This document shows positions 26,854-34,333 of a DNA stretch of 64,000 nucleotides, piece after piece. The notes beneath the pieces are model-generated. The model was not told the origin of the DNA. It was given only the letters and a program-made list of their open reading frames with translations, and did not search any database. A program made the position numbers and the translations under genes. Position 1 is the stretch's first letter. Every line of letters begins with the position of its first letter. Source of the DNA: Streptomyces sp. NBC_01775 (GTDB lineage Bacteria > Actinomycetota > Actinomycetes > Streptomycetales > Streptomycetaceae); NCBI RefSeq assembly GCF_035917675.1, contig NZ_CP109104.1, forward strand, positions 372,001 to 436,000, given 5' to 3'.

Positions 26854-27494
26854 ACCACCGCGACATCGTGCTCGGCCGGGTGCGCCGCGCGCTGGCCGAC
26901 GTACCGCGCGGGGAGCGGCCGGACTCGCCCGGGACGCCTCGCGAGTATCTGCGCGTCCACGGCGAGCGCACCGAAGAGGAGACGACGCGGCTGCTGGCCG
27001 AGCACCTGGCCGACTACCGCGCCCAGGTCCACCACTGCACCCTCCGGAAGCTGCCGGAGACGATCGCCGGTCTGCTCACGGAGCGGGGCTCGCGCAGTGT
27101 GGTGACACCGGCCGGCGTGCCGGATGCCTGGATTCCCGGGGATGTTCAGCATGTGCGGGACTCCCCCGGCCTGACGCCACACGCTCTGGACGAGACCGAC
27201 AGCGTGGTGACGGGCTGCGCGGTGGCCGTCGCGGAGACGGGGACCCTGGTCCTGGATGCCTCCGAGGACCAGGGCCGGCGGCGCATCACGCTCGTGCCCG
27301 ATCACCATGTCTGCGTGGTACGGGTACCCCGGCAGGTCGTCGGCTCCGTTCCGCAGGCCCTCGAACGGCTCGATCCCGGACGCCCGCAGACCTGGATCTC
27401 CGGTCCCTCGGCGACCAGCGACATCGAACTCGACCGTGTGGAGGGCGTGCACGGGCCGCGCACGCTCGATGTCGTCCTGGTCTCCGAGGACTAG
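26850..27494 (+). CDS. lutC: L-lactate oxidation protein LutC
   Basis: A 214-residue LUD-domain protein, the third subunit of the LutABC lactate-oxidation system. Recognisable stretches are GCAVAVAETGTLVLDAS near residue 115, LVPDHHVCVV near 150, and the C-terminal ISGPSATSDIELDRVEGVHGPRTLDVVL, which is the most conserved part of the family. Start GTG 26850 overlaps lutB by four bases. It is the last gene of the rhaI operon and is followed by a long hairpin at 27494-27573. Confidence 0.9.
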   Translation: MNHRDIVLGRVRRALADVPRGERPDSPGTPREYLRVHGERTEEETTRLLAEHLADYRAQVHHCTLRKLPETIAGLLTERGSRSVVTPAGVPDAWIPGDVQHVRDSPGLTPHALDETDSVVTGCAVAVAETGTLVLDASEDQGRRRITLVPDHHVCVVRVPRQVVGSVPQALERLDPGRPQTWISGPSATSDIELDRVEGVHGPRTLDVVLVSED

Positions 27495-27573
27495 TGACCG
27501 GGGGGTCATGCGTGCTCGGCACCGGGACGAGCCCCAAGGGGCGCGGGGAACCGCGCGACCAGCCCCCGGTCAC
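27494..27573 (+). terminator. Terminator-like nested hairpin at the end of the rhaI-lutC operon
   Basis: Outer arms of 11 bases (27494-27504 and 27563-27573) enclose an inner stem of six G/C pairs (27541-27546 with 27551-27556) closed by a GGAA tetraloop. The inner part resembles a stem-loop often found between Streptomyces genes. It starts at the lutC stop and probably ends the operon. Confidence 0.65.
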
Positions 27574-27689
27574 TCGCACCCTGCGCATCACAGCCAGGGG
27601 CAGCCCCTGCTCAGCACCAGGAAAGAGAGCGACGCAAAGATCCGCCGGGCAGACCGTAGCCCGCTGAGGCGGGCATCAGGTTCTCGTGG

Positions 27690-28409
27690 TCACTCCGGGT
27701 TCACCAGTCCCGTGTTGTACGCGAGGATCACCGCCTGGACGCGGTCGCGGGTGCCCGTCTTGGCGAGGATCCGCCGGGTCGCCTCGATGCCGTCGAGGCC
27801 GGGCATCCGGACGTCCATCAGCACCACGTCCGTGTCGGTGACCTCGACCTCGATGCTGTCCCGCCCGTATGCGACGGTCACGGCTGCCGTGGCCCCCGGG
27901 GCGCCGTGCTTCAGGGTGTTGGTCAGTGCTTCCTGGACGACGCGGTAGACCGCGAGCTGGCGGCCCGCCGACTGCTCGCCCGCGCCCAGGGCCGAGCCTT
28001 CGACAGCCGAGCGTACGGGCAGTCCGGCCGCCCGTACCCTGTCCAGGAGCGGTCCCAGCTCCAGCAGGCCCGGCTGCGGGGCGAGTTCACGCGCGGGTTC
28101 CCTCAGCTCTTTGGCCTGTTTGAGAATGCCGAGCAGACCCCGCAGGTCGTCCAGTGCCTGGCGGCTGGTGGCGGCGATGGCCTCAAGCGCCTGACCGGCC
28201 CGCTCGGGAGAGCGGCGGGCGGCGTACGAGCCGCCATCGGCGAGGCTGGTGATCACCGAGAGGTTGTGGGCCAGGAGGTCGTGCATCTCCCGCGCGATCC
28301 GTGCGCGCTCGGCCGCCGCCGCGAGCAGTGCCCGCTGGTCCCGCTCGATCTCCAGCCGGGCCGCCCGCTCCAGCAGCGAGGCCAGGTACTCGCGCCGGGT
28401 ACGGACCCG
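27690..28409 (-). pseudogene. Chimeric remnant of a histidine kinase fused in frame to a NarL-type response regulator
   Basis: The upstream end encodes a kinase dimerisation domain: REYLASLLERAARLE, then ERARIAREMHDLLAHNLSVI with the phosphoacceptor His, and an ATPase start with VVQEALTNTLKHG. The protein then breaks off before the ATP-binding G boxes. Without a stop it continues as a receiver fragment, TDVVLMDVRMPGLDGIEATRRI, including the phospho-Asp block. It then jumps into what looks like the last helix of a LuxR-type DNA-binding domain, LAKTGTRDRVQAVILAYNTGLV, and stops. Kinase membrane segments, G boxes, most of the receiver and most of the DNA-binding domain are missing. Two internal deletions are inferred, both preserving frame. 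It is part of the decayed locus that extends to 30202. Confidence 0.82.
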
Positions 28410-29287
28410 ATGCCCAGCGCCGTGATCGCGGCCGTGACCAACGCCCAGGCGCACAGTGCGAGCAGCCCGGCCAGCGGACCCGGGAAGTCCGGCTGCGGCA
28501 CCACCGCCATCAGTCCCTGCCCGGCGGGCAGTGGTGTATAGCTCACCGCGGTCTTCACCCAGTCGTACGGCAGCGCGCCCGCAAGCTGTGGCAGCACGGT
28601 CAGGACGACCACGAAGGCTCCGATCCCCGCCGCGATACTGCGCAGCAGTGCGCCCAGTGCGAGGCCGAGTACTCCGATCAGCGCGACGGATGCCGCCGAC
28701 CCGAACAGCGCTCGTACGACCCCCGGGTCGGAGATGGACGCCGCGAGCGGCGTGTCCGAGAGAAAGACCTGCGCGAGAGGGAAGACCGTGAAGGCCATGG
28801 CGAGGACGGCCACGAAGACGACCGCGCCGAAGACGGCTGTCTTCGCCCACAGGACAGGCAGCCGTCGCGGCACGGCGGCCGTGGTCGCCCGGATCACGCC
28901 GGTCGAGTGCTCGCCCGCCGTCAGCAGTACGCCCATGACCGGGATGATGAGTTGCACGAAGTTCAGTCCGAAGAGGCTGACTTCGACGGGGTCGGAGGTG
29001 TTGCTTCTCCTGCCGTCGGTGACGATGCCCGAGATCACACCGAGGACGACGGTCAGCGCGACACAGCACGCCAAGCCGTACCAGGTGGAGCGCAGCGACC
29101 ACAGCTTGGCCCACTCCGAGCGCAGAACACGGGGGTAGGAGATGCGGTACGTCTGTGTCTGTGTCTGCGCCCGCGGCTGTGTCTGTGTCTGCGCCCGCGG
29201 CTGTGTCTGTGTCTGCGCCCGCGGCTGTGTCTGCGCCCGCGGCTGTGTCTGTGTCTGTGCCCGCGGCTGTATCTGTGTCTACGTCAT
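28410..29287 (-). pseudogene. ABC transporter permease, nonsense at codon 3 and 3' end lost
   Basis: Reading from ATG 29287, codon 3 is TAG (29281-29279) where the repeat pattern predicts CAG. The frame otherwise stays open and encodes a permease-like protein with about six hydrophobic segments (GLNFVQLIIPVMGVLLTAGEHSTGVIRATTA, AVFGAVVFVAVLAMAFTVFPLAQVF, LIGVLGLALGALLRSIAAGIGAFVVVLTVLPQ, ALCAWALVTAAITALGIG). At about 28410 it runs out of frame into the kinase remnant with no stop of its own, so its end and the kinase's first half were lost together. The ATG overlaps the ATPase stop in an ATGA junction, typical of an intact ATPase-permease pair before decay. Confidence 0.8.
29148..29280. repeat. 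Tandem repeat at the start of the decayed permease gene
   Basis: Five copies of a block ending in CCCGCGG-CTGT are separated by one to three CTGTGT units, giving a period of mainly 24 bases and once 18. On the minus strand and in the permease frame it reads as QTQTQPRA units, so it is an in-frame coding repeat near the amino end of the lost permease. Slippage here changes copy number without changing frame. Confidence 0.85.
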
Positions 29288-30202
29288 ACCGCCACCGCCG
29301 TTCCCTCGTACTCGACCACGTCGCGGGTCAGCTCCATGAACGCGTCCTCCAGTGAGGCAGTCCGCGGGGTGAGTTCGCACAGCGCGATGCCGTGCGCCGC
29401 GGCGATACGGCCGATGCGGGCGGCGTCGGTTCCGGTCACCCGCAGGGTGTCGGGCGCCTCGGCCGCGGCCTCGACGCCGGGCCCGGGGGTGAGCAGCCCG
29501 GCGAGCCGCCCCGCCTCCGGTGAGACGATCTTGACCGTGCCGAGCCCCGCTTCCCGGACGAACCGGTCCACCGATGTATCGGCCAGCAGCCTGCCTCGCC
29601 CGATGATGACCAGGTGCTCGGCGGTCTGTGCCATCTCGCTCATCAGATGGGAGGAGAGGAAGACGGTACGGCCCTCGGCGGCCAGGACTTGAGCAGTTCA
29701 CGGACCCACAGCACGCCCTCCGGGTCGAGGCCGTTGACCGGCTCGTCGAGGAGGACGGTGTGGCCGGGTCGGCGAGGAGCGCGCCGGCGATACCGAGCCG
29801 CTGGCCCATGCCGAGCGAGAACGCCCCGGCCCGCTTCCCCGCGACGTCCCCCAGCCCCACCATCCCGATCACCTCCTCGACGCGGCGGCGCGGGATGCCG
29901 TGGGTATGCGCGAGCGCCATCAGGTGCTGGAAAGCGGATCGACCTGGGTGCACCGATCTGGCCTCCAGCAGCATGCCGACCTCCGCCAGGGGCGCGGGAA
30001 AATCGGCGTAGTGGCGGCCGTTGACGGTGACACTGCCGGAGGTCGGCGCGTCCAGGCCGGTGCTCAGGCGCATGGTGGTCGACTTTCCGGCCCCGTTGGG
30101 GCCGAGAAAGCCGGTCACCACGCCGGGCCTCACCGTGAAGGTGAGCGCGTCCACGACGGTCTTGTCGCCGTAGCGCTTTGTGAGTTGCTGAAACTCGATC
30201 AT
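29284..30202 (-). pseudogene. ABC transporter ATPase with two single-base deletions
   Basis: From ATG 30202 the frame encodes a normal start (MIEFQQLTKRYGDKTVVDAL), Walker A GPNGAGKST and a signature region SLGMGQRLGIAGALL. Near 29759-29768 one base is missing, so Walker B (VLLDEPVNGLDPEG) is found only in the next frame. Near 29684-29688 a second base is missing. The last third (HLMSEMAQTAEHLVIIGRGRLL to EGTAVAV) lies in a third frame and ends at 29284. Without these changes the protein would be about 306 residues, normal for an ATPase of the ABC-2 type. Sequencing error could explain either indel alone, but the neighbouring permease and kinase are also broken. Confidence 0.82.
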
Positions 30203-30474
30203 GTACTCGACGCTACGGCGCGGCCGACGGCCGGGCGTCGGACCGCGGCCGGATGTCGGGGGCCCGGTGTAGTACCGGAGTACGACGCTTCGTCGTCGCC
30301 GCCCCTGTGTGGCCTCGGGCAAGCGCCGCCGGGACCTCTGGGAGCACTGGCCCCTCGCCGACGGCAGGGCCCGTGGCCCGGCAGCCGGGCCGTCGCCCGG
30401 CAACTGGGCCTTCACCCGATGGCGGGTCCTACCGCCGAGGACCGGCGCCGTGTACCGGCGCCGGTCGCTCACGG
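30203..30474. other. Intergenic stretch before the decayed ABC locus
   Basis: These 272 bases hold no recognisable gene. They should contain the old promoter of the decayed transporter unit, and the terminator of the LysR gene, whose stop is at 30475. No clear hairpin or operator was identified. Confidence 0.35.
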
Positions 30475-31584
30475 CTAGGACATGGCTCCCACACCCGCCC
30501 CCGCAGCCTCGTAGGGTCGCGCCTGCGGGGGCTGTTCCCGGAACCGGGGCGGGGCGATCTCGCTGTGGATGCGGGCGTTCTGCCGCGCCAGCGCCTCCCA
30601 CAGAAGGCTGACCGGATGGCCGGGAGCGAGGGTTTCGGGATCGCGCCTGCGGAACGCGCCGACGAGCACGCACTGCGGGGGTCCCATGTCCTCCACCAGT
30701 CGCAGGGTCCGCAGTCCGCGGGCCTCCGGGAGCAGGCCCTCGGCCACGGCCTCCCCGATGCCCTGGGTGACCAGCATGCTGCCGCTCAGGACACCCGAGC
30801 TGAGCAGTTCGAAACCGTAGTGCGCCGAGTCGATCTCCGCGGCTATGCGCATCCTTCGGCGGTAGTCCGGGCCGAACCATCCGCGCAGGAAGTCGGGGAT
30901 CAGCCCGTCGGCCGACACCACGAGCGGCATCGCCGCGAGCGAGCGCACTCCCACGCCCTCCCAGGGCAGTGCGCCGTCGTCCTGGTTGGTGACGAGGGAC
31001 AACCCGCTGCGCCGCCACTCCATGACTTCGTAGTCTTCGAAGCGTGCGTCGTTCTCGGCGGCCCCCGCGGACGCCGAGGTGAGGACGCTGCCGCACACCA
31101 GGTCGAGTTCGTGTGTACGCAGCTTCTCCAGCAGGGTTCCGCTGCGTACGTGCGCCATTCTCAGCTCCACGCCCTCGCGCGCGAACCGGTCGTTGACCTG
31201 TTCGACCGCGTCCAGGAGGTAGCCGAGGGTGTAGCGGGTCGAGCCGACCTTCAGGCTGCGGCCACTGCGTCTGCGGGCGTCGTCCAGGCCCTCGCGCCAC
31301 TGGTCGAGAGTGCGGCGGGCGAGCCGCGCCAACTCCTCGCCGGTGCCGGTGAACTGTACGCGCTCGCCGCGTCCCCGCTTGCGCAGAAGGGGCTCGCCGC
31401 AGTGCTCACCGAGCTTGCGGTTCATCGTGTCGAGCTGCTTTTGGATGCTGGATTGCTCGCGGCCGAGCAGCCGGGCGGCACCGAGCGCCGTGCCCTCCTC
31501 GTGCACGGCCAGCAGGGTGCGCAGTTGGTCCATCGTGACGTCAAGCAATCCGGGTGGGTATTCGCCGTTGCCAGGCAGTGGCAT
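30475..31584 (-). CDS. LysR-family transcriptional regulator
   Basis: A 369-residue LysR-type regulator. The winged helix-turn-helix is at residues about 18-75: MDQLRTLLAVHEEGTALGAARLLGREQSSIQKQLDTMNRKLG. The effector domain follows from about residue 105 (LKVGSTRYTLGYLLDAVEQVNDRF). Start ATG 31584 has AAGGG close upstream; Met at residue 18 would give a start nearer the usual LysR length, so the first 17 residues are doubtful. The C-terminal 40 residues are Pro/Ala-rich. It is divergent from the membrane protein gene at 31771 across 186 bases, which makes that gene a candidate target. Confidence 0.85.
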   Translation of the reverse strand: MPLPGNGEYPPGLLDVTMDQLRTLLAVHEEGTALGAARLLGREQSSIQKQLDTMNRKLGEHCGEPLLRKRGRGERVQFTGTGEELARLARRTLDQWREGLDDARRRSGRSLKVGSTRYTLGYLLDAVEQVNDRFAREGVELRMAHVRSGTLLEKLRTHELDLVCGSVLTSASAGAAENDARFEDYEVMEWRRSGLSLVTNQDDGALPWEGVGVRSLAAMPLVVSADGLIPDFLRGWFGPDYRRRMRIAAEIDSAHYGFELLSSGVLSGSMLVTQGIGEAVAEGLLPEARGLRTLRLVEDMGPPQCVLVGAFRRRDPETLAPGHPVSLLWEALARQNARIHSEIAPPRFREQPPQARPYEAAGAGVGAMS

Positions 31585-31770
31585 AGGCCCTTCTCACTCT
31601 CCTCTCGGGCTTGTTCGGGCCCAGCAGCCTAACTCTCGGATGATGTCCAAGAGTTCAGAGGGAATGTTCTCCAGATTCCTTACCGGAAGGTCTGGTTCGA
31701 CACACGATGCCCATGCAAGGGTCATGCCAAATATCCCCCAGTAGGTCATCTTCACAAGGAGTACCCGAAC

Positions 31771-32361
31771 GTGAGCTACCCCCAGACCGCCCCTCCCCAG
31801 GGCGGTACGCACCCCGGCGTTCCGGGCACGCGCCGGGCCGCCGCGCCGCCGCGGAGACCCGGGCTCGTGGTCGCCATGCTGGTCACCGCGGTGCTGGCGG
31901 CCTTGTCCGGAGCCATCGGTTCGATGCTGGTCTTCGTCGGCGGCAAGGACCTGGCCGATGAGAACGTCCGCAAGGCCGTGGACAACGACCCCTCTGCCGT
32001 GGGTCTGCCCTCGGGCACGACCGCGGCCGACATCGAGAAGCTGAGCGGCACCATGTGGGACGACGTGGTCACCGAGTGGCAGGGCACCATGTCGGCGCGC
32101 GCCACGATCGCGCTCGTCTTCGCCGTGGCGCTGCTGCTCTTCGCCCTGTTGGCCCGCAACGGCGCCGTATGGGCCCGGGTGATGATCACCATCGTGGCCC
32201 TGCTGGCTGCCGCCTTCCCCCACGCTCTGATCCTCCGTGACGCGGCACCGAGCGGGCTCTACATGACGAGCATCGCCGCCATCCTCCTGGGCCTGCTGGC
32301 GCTGGTGATGTGCTGGCTCCCGCCGGTGGGCCGCTACAAGAAGGCGCTCAGGAACAGCTGA
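31771..32361 (+). CDS. Small membrane protein with four predicted segments, unknown function
   Basis: A 196-residue protein I do not recognise. A Pro/Gly-rich cytoplasmic start (MSYPQTAPPQGGTHPG) is followed by a membrane segment near residues 31-53 (GLVVAMLVTAVLAALSGAIG). A polar outer loop of about 50 residues comes next, then three closely spaced segments from about 112 (TIALVFAVALLLFALLA, VMITIVALLAAAFPHALIL, SIAAILLGLLALVMCWL). The start is GTG 31771 with AAGGAG at 31756-31761. It faces the LysR regulator across a divergent promoter region. The layout resembles small Streptomyces membrane proteins with a proline-rich tail, which often have no assigned role. Confidence 0.75.
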   Translation: MSYPQTAPPQGGTHPGVPGTRRAAAPPRRPGLVVAMLVTAVLAALSGAIGSMLVFVGGKDLADENVRKAVDNDPSAVGLPSGTTAADIEKLSGTMWDDVVTEWQGTMSARATIALVFAVALLLFALLARNGAVWARVMITIVALLAAAFPHALILRDAAPSGLYMTSIAAILLGLLALVMCWLPPVGRYKKALRNS

Positions 32362-32607
32362 GCGCGCTCCTGGGGTGAGCGGTACGCCCGGAGTACGCCT
32401 GAAGGACGCGTAGCGACCGTCGGCCACGGGGGCCGACGGCAGCCGTACCTCATCCGGACGGCGGACCACGCACTTCGGCACCCCGCACCCCGCACTTCCG
32501 AACACCCTCTGCCCTGTGCCGGCGAGGGGTGTTCGCTGCCCGCGCAACCGCTACGCTCCGGGCGCAAGGCCCTCGTCGTCGCACCGGAGGATGCATAGGT
32601 TCCCGGC
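32362..32607. other. Intergenic stretch without recognised content
   Basis: No gene, strong hairpin or repeat was found in these 246 bases between the small membrane protein and the MBL-fold hydrolase. It should include a terminator and a promoter. Confidence 0.3.
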
Positions 32608-33372
32608 ATGGAACCCTTGGTGATTCGCCCGTCCTTGTACGTGCTCCCTTTTCCCGTCGGCCAGGCGTACCTGTGGTGCGACGGCGAAGGGCGCGATGCC
32701 GGGCTGACGCTCGTGGACACCGGTCCGCCCGGCTCCGCCTCCGAGGTGGAGGACGCCATCCGACGCACCGGTGCCGACCCTGGCGCGCTGCGCCGGATCG
32801 TGCTCACCCACTTCCATCCGGATCACGCCGGTTCGACGGCGGAGCTGGCCGCCCGGCACGGCGCCGAGGTGATCGCCCACCGGCTGGACGCTCCCGTCGT
32901 CCGAGGCGAAGCCTCCGCCCCTCCTCCGGACTTCAGGGACGCGCCGGAGTGGGAACGTGACCTCTTCGACCAGGTGCACGAGCCGTTCGGGATCACCTCC
33001 GACGCTCCAGCCGTCCCGCCTGCCCGGCCCTCGCCCGTGGACACCGAGGTGACGGAGGGAGACCGCGTCGAGTTCGGCGGGGGCGCCATGGTGCTCTCCG
33101 TTCCCGGCCACACGGAGGGGAGCATCGCGCTGCTGCTGCCCGAGCACGGGACGCTGTTCACCGGGGACACGGTGGCCCGGGTCGGCGGGGAGCCGGCGCC
33201 CGGGGTCTTCCACCAGGACAGGACAAGCGCCCTCGCCTCGTTCCGGCGGCTGTGCGCGCTCAGTTCCGGGGACGCGCCGTCCGCTGTGGAAACCGTGTGC
33301 TTCGGTCATGGCGAGCCGCTGCCCAGGGGCGGCGGTGAGACGCTGGCGCGAGCCGGTGCAGCGTACAGCTAG
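32608..33372 (+). CDS. MBL-fold metallo-hydrolase
   Basis: A 254-residue metallo-beta-lactamase-fold hydrolase. The metal-binding motif LTHFHPDHAGS is near residues 69-79, giving HxHxDH. Further metal ligands are in VPGHTEGSIALL near 168 and LFTGDTVARVGG near 186, with a final His in CFGHGEPL near 234. The layout is typical of the glyoxalase-II or SoxH-like branch of the superfamily rather than true beta-lactamases. The specific thioester, lactone or phosphodiester substrate is not readable. The start is ATG 32608. It is followed 74 bases later by an ABC ATPase gene on the same strand. Confidence 0.87.
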   Translation: MEPLVIRPSLYVLPFPVGQAYLWCDGEGRDAGLTLVDTGPPGSASEVEDAIRRTGADPGALRRIVLTHFHPDHAGSTAELAARHGAEVIAHRLDAPVVRGEASAPPPDFRDAPEWERDLFDQVHEPFGITSDAPAVPPARPSPVDTEVTEGDRVEFGGGAMVLSVPGHTEGSIALLLPEHGTLFTGDTVARVGGEPAPGVFHQDRTSALASFRRLCALSSGDAPSAVETVCFGHGEPLPRGGGETLARAGAAYS

Positions 33373-33446
33373 TCTGTTCGCCCGCACGGTCGCGCGGGGC
33401 GCCGCACGTGCCGTGTCCGCCCGCAGTACGCCCCGGGAGGCCCGCG

Positions 33447-34253
33447 ATGAACCAGCCCTCGCCCCGTCAGGTCGCTTCCATCGAGGGGGTCGGTGTCCGC
33501 CGCCTCACCACCGACCAGGTCATCCTCGACGGGATCGACTGGTCGATAGAGGCCGGTGAGCACTGGGCGCTCCTGGGGGCCAACGGCGCGGGCAAGACGA
33601 CGCTGCTCAAGCTGGTCGGTGCCGTCATGTTTCCCACGACCGGCAGCGTCGAGGTGCTGGGCAACAGGCTCGGCCGCGTGGATGTGCGCGAGCTTCGGGC
33701 CCACCTCGGCCATGTCTCCGGCTCTCAGCGCGTCCCGCAGGACGCGACGGCGCACACGGTCGTGCTGACCGGTGCGACGGGTACGGTGCAGCCGCTGTGG
33801 CGCGAGTACGACGAGGCGACCCGGCAGCAGGCCAGTGACCTGCTGTCCGAGCTGGAGTGCAAGGAGCTGGCCGACCGGCCGTTCGGAGTGTGCTCGGGAG
33901 GGCAGCGGGCCCGCATCCTGATCGCCCGCGCGCTGATGCCCTCACCGTCGCTGCTGCTGCTCGACGAGCCGTTCAACGCGCTGGACCTGCCCTCCCGCGA
34001 GGACTTGATCGACGCGCTGCGCCGCCTTGCGGTGGACCGTCCCGGCCTGTCGACGGTCACGGTCACCCACCACCTGGAGGAGCTGCCTCCCAGCACCAGC
34101 CACGCGCTGTTGCTGCGCGAGGGCAGGGTGTGCGCCCGCGGGCCCGCGTCCGAGGTGCTCACCGGCGAGCTGATGACGCAGTGCTTCGGCCGCCCGATCG
34201 AGGTCACCTCCCAGGACGGCCGCTGGCTGGCGCGCTCCGGCCGCAGTGCCTGA
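33447..34253 (+). CDS. Stand-alone ABC ATPase
   Basis: A 268-residue single-domain ATPase. Walker A GANGAGKTT is near residue 50, and the Q-loop region is HVSGSQRVPQDATA. The signature is CSGGQRARILIARAL, with Cys replacing the usual Leu, and Walker B reads LLLLDEPFNALD near 180. The H-loop His is in VTVTHHLEELP. Start ATG 33447 has GGGAGG six bases upstream, which rules out the longer frame. No membrane partner gene is adjacent, so it either works with a remote permease or is a soluble ABC protein of the ModF/YbbL-like type. The two halves of the HH pair near the H-loop and the ELPPSTSHALLL tail are typical of that group. Confidence 0.85.
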   Translation: MNQPSPRQVASIEGVGVRRLTTDQVILDGIDWSIEAGEHWALLGANGAGKTTLLKLVGAVMFPTTGSVEVLGNRLGRVDVRELRAHLGHVSGSQRVPQDATAHTVVLTGATGTVQPLWREYDEATRQQASDLLSELECKELADRPFGVCSGGQRARILIARALMPSPSLLLLDEPFNALDLPSREDLIDALRRLAVDRPGLSTVTVTHHLEELPPSTSHALLLREGRVCARGPASEVLTGELMTQCFGRPIEVTSQDGRWLARSGRSA

Positions 34254-34333
34254 ACGGTCCTAGGTCTCCCGTAGGCGGCGGTTTCGTTCGCGGGTCCGTT
34301 ACCCGCGCGTCCCGCCGTATCTAGCGTCCTCGT

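Noticed and set aside
29142..29339. Plus-strand frame encoding a Cys/Val repeat protein
   Set aside because: It is the complement of the tandem repeat at the start of the decayed permease gene, where the minus strand gives the coding sense.
27690..30202. Reading the ABC/two-component locus as intact genes with sequencing errors
   Set aside because: Single-base errors could explain the ATPase indels but not the loss of kinase membrane segments, G boxes and most of the response regulator, nor the two in-frame fusions.
32608..33372. Calling the MBL-fold gene a beta-lactamase
   Set aside because: It has the HxHxDH metal motif common to the whole superfamily but no signal peptide and no features specific to true metallo-beta-lactamases.
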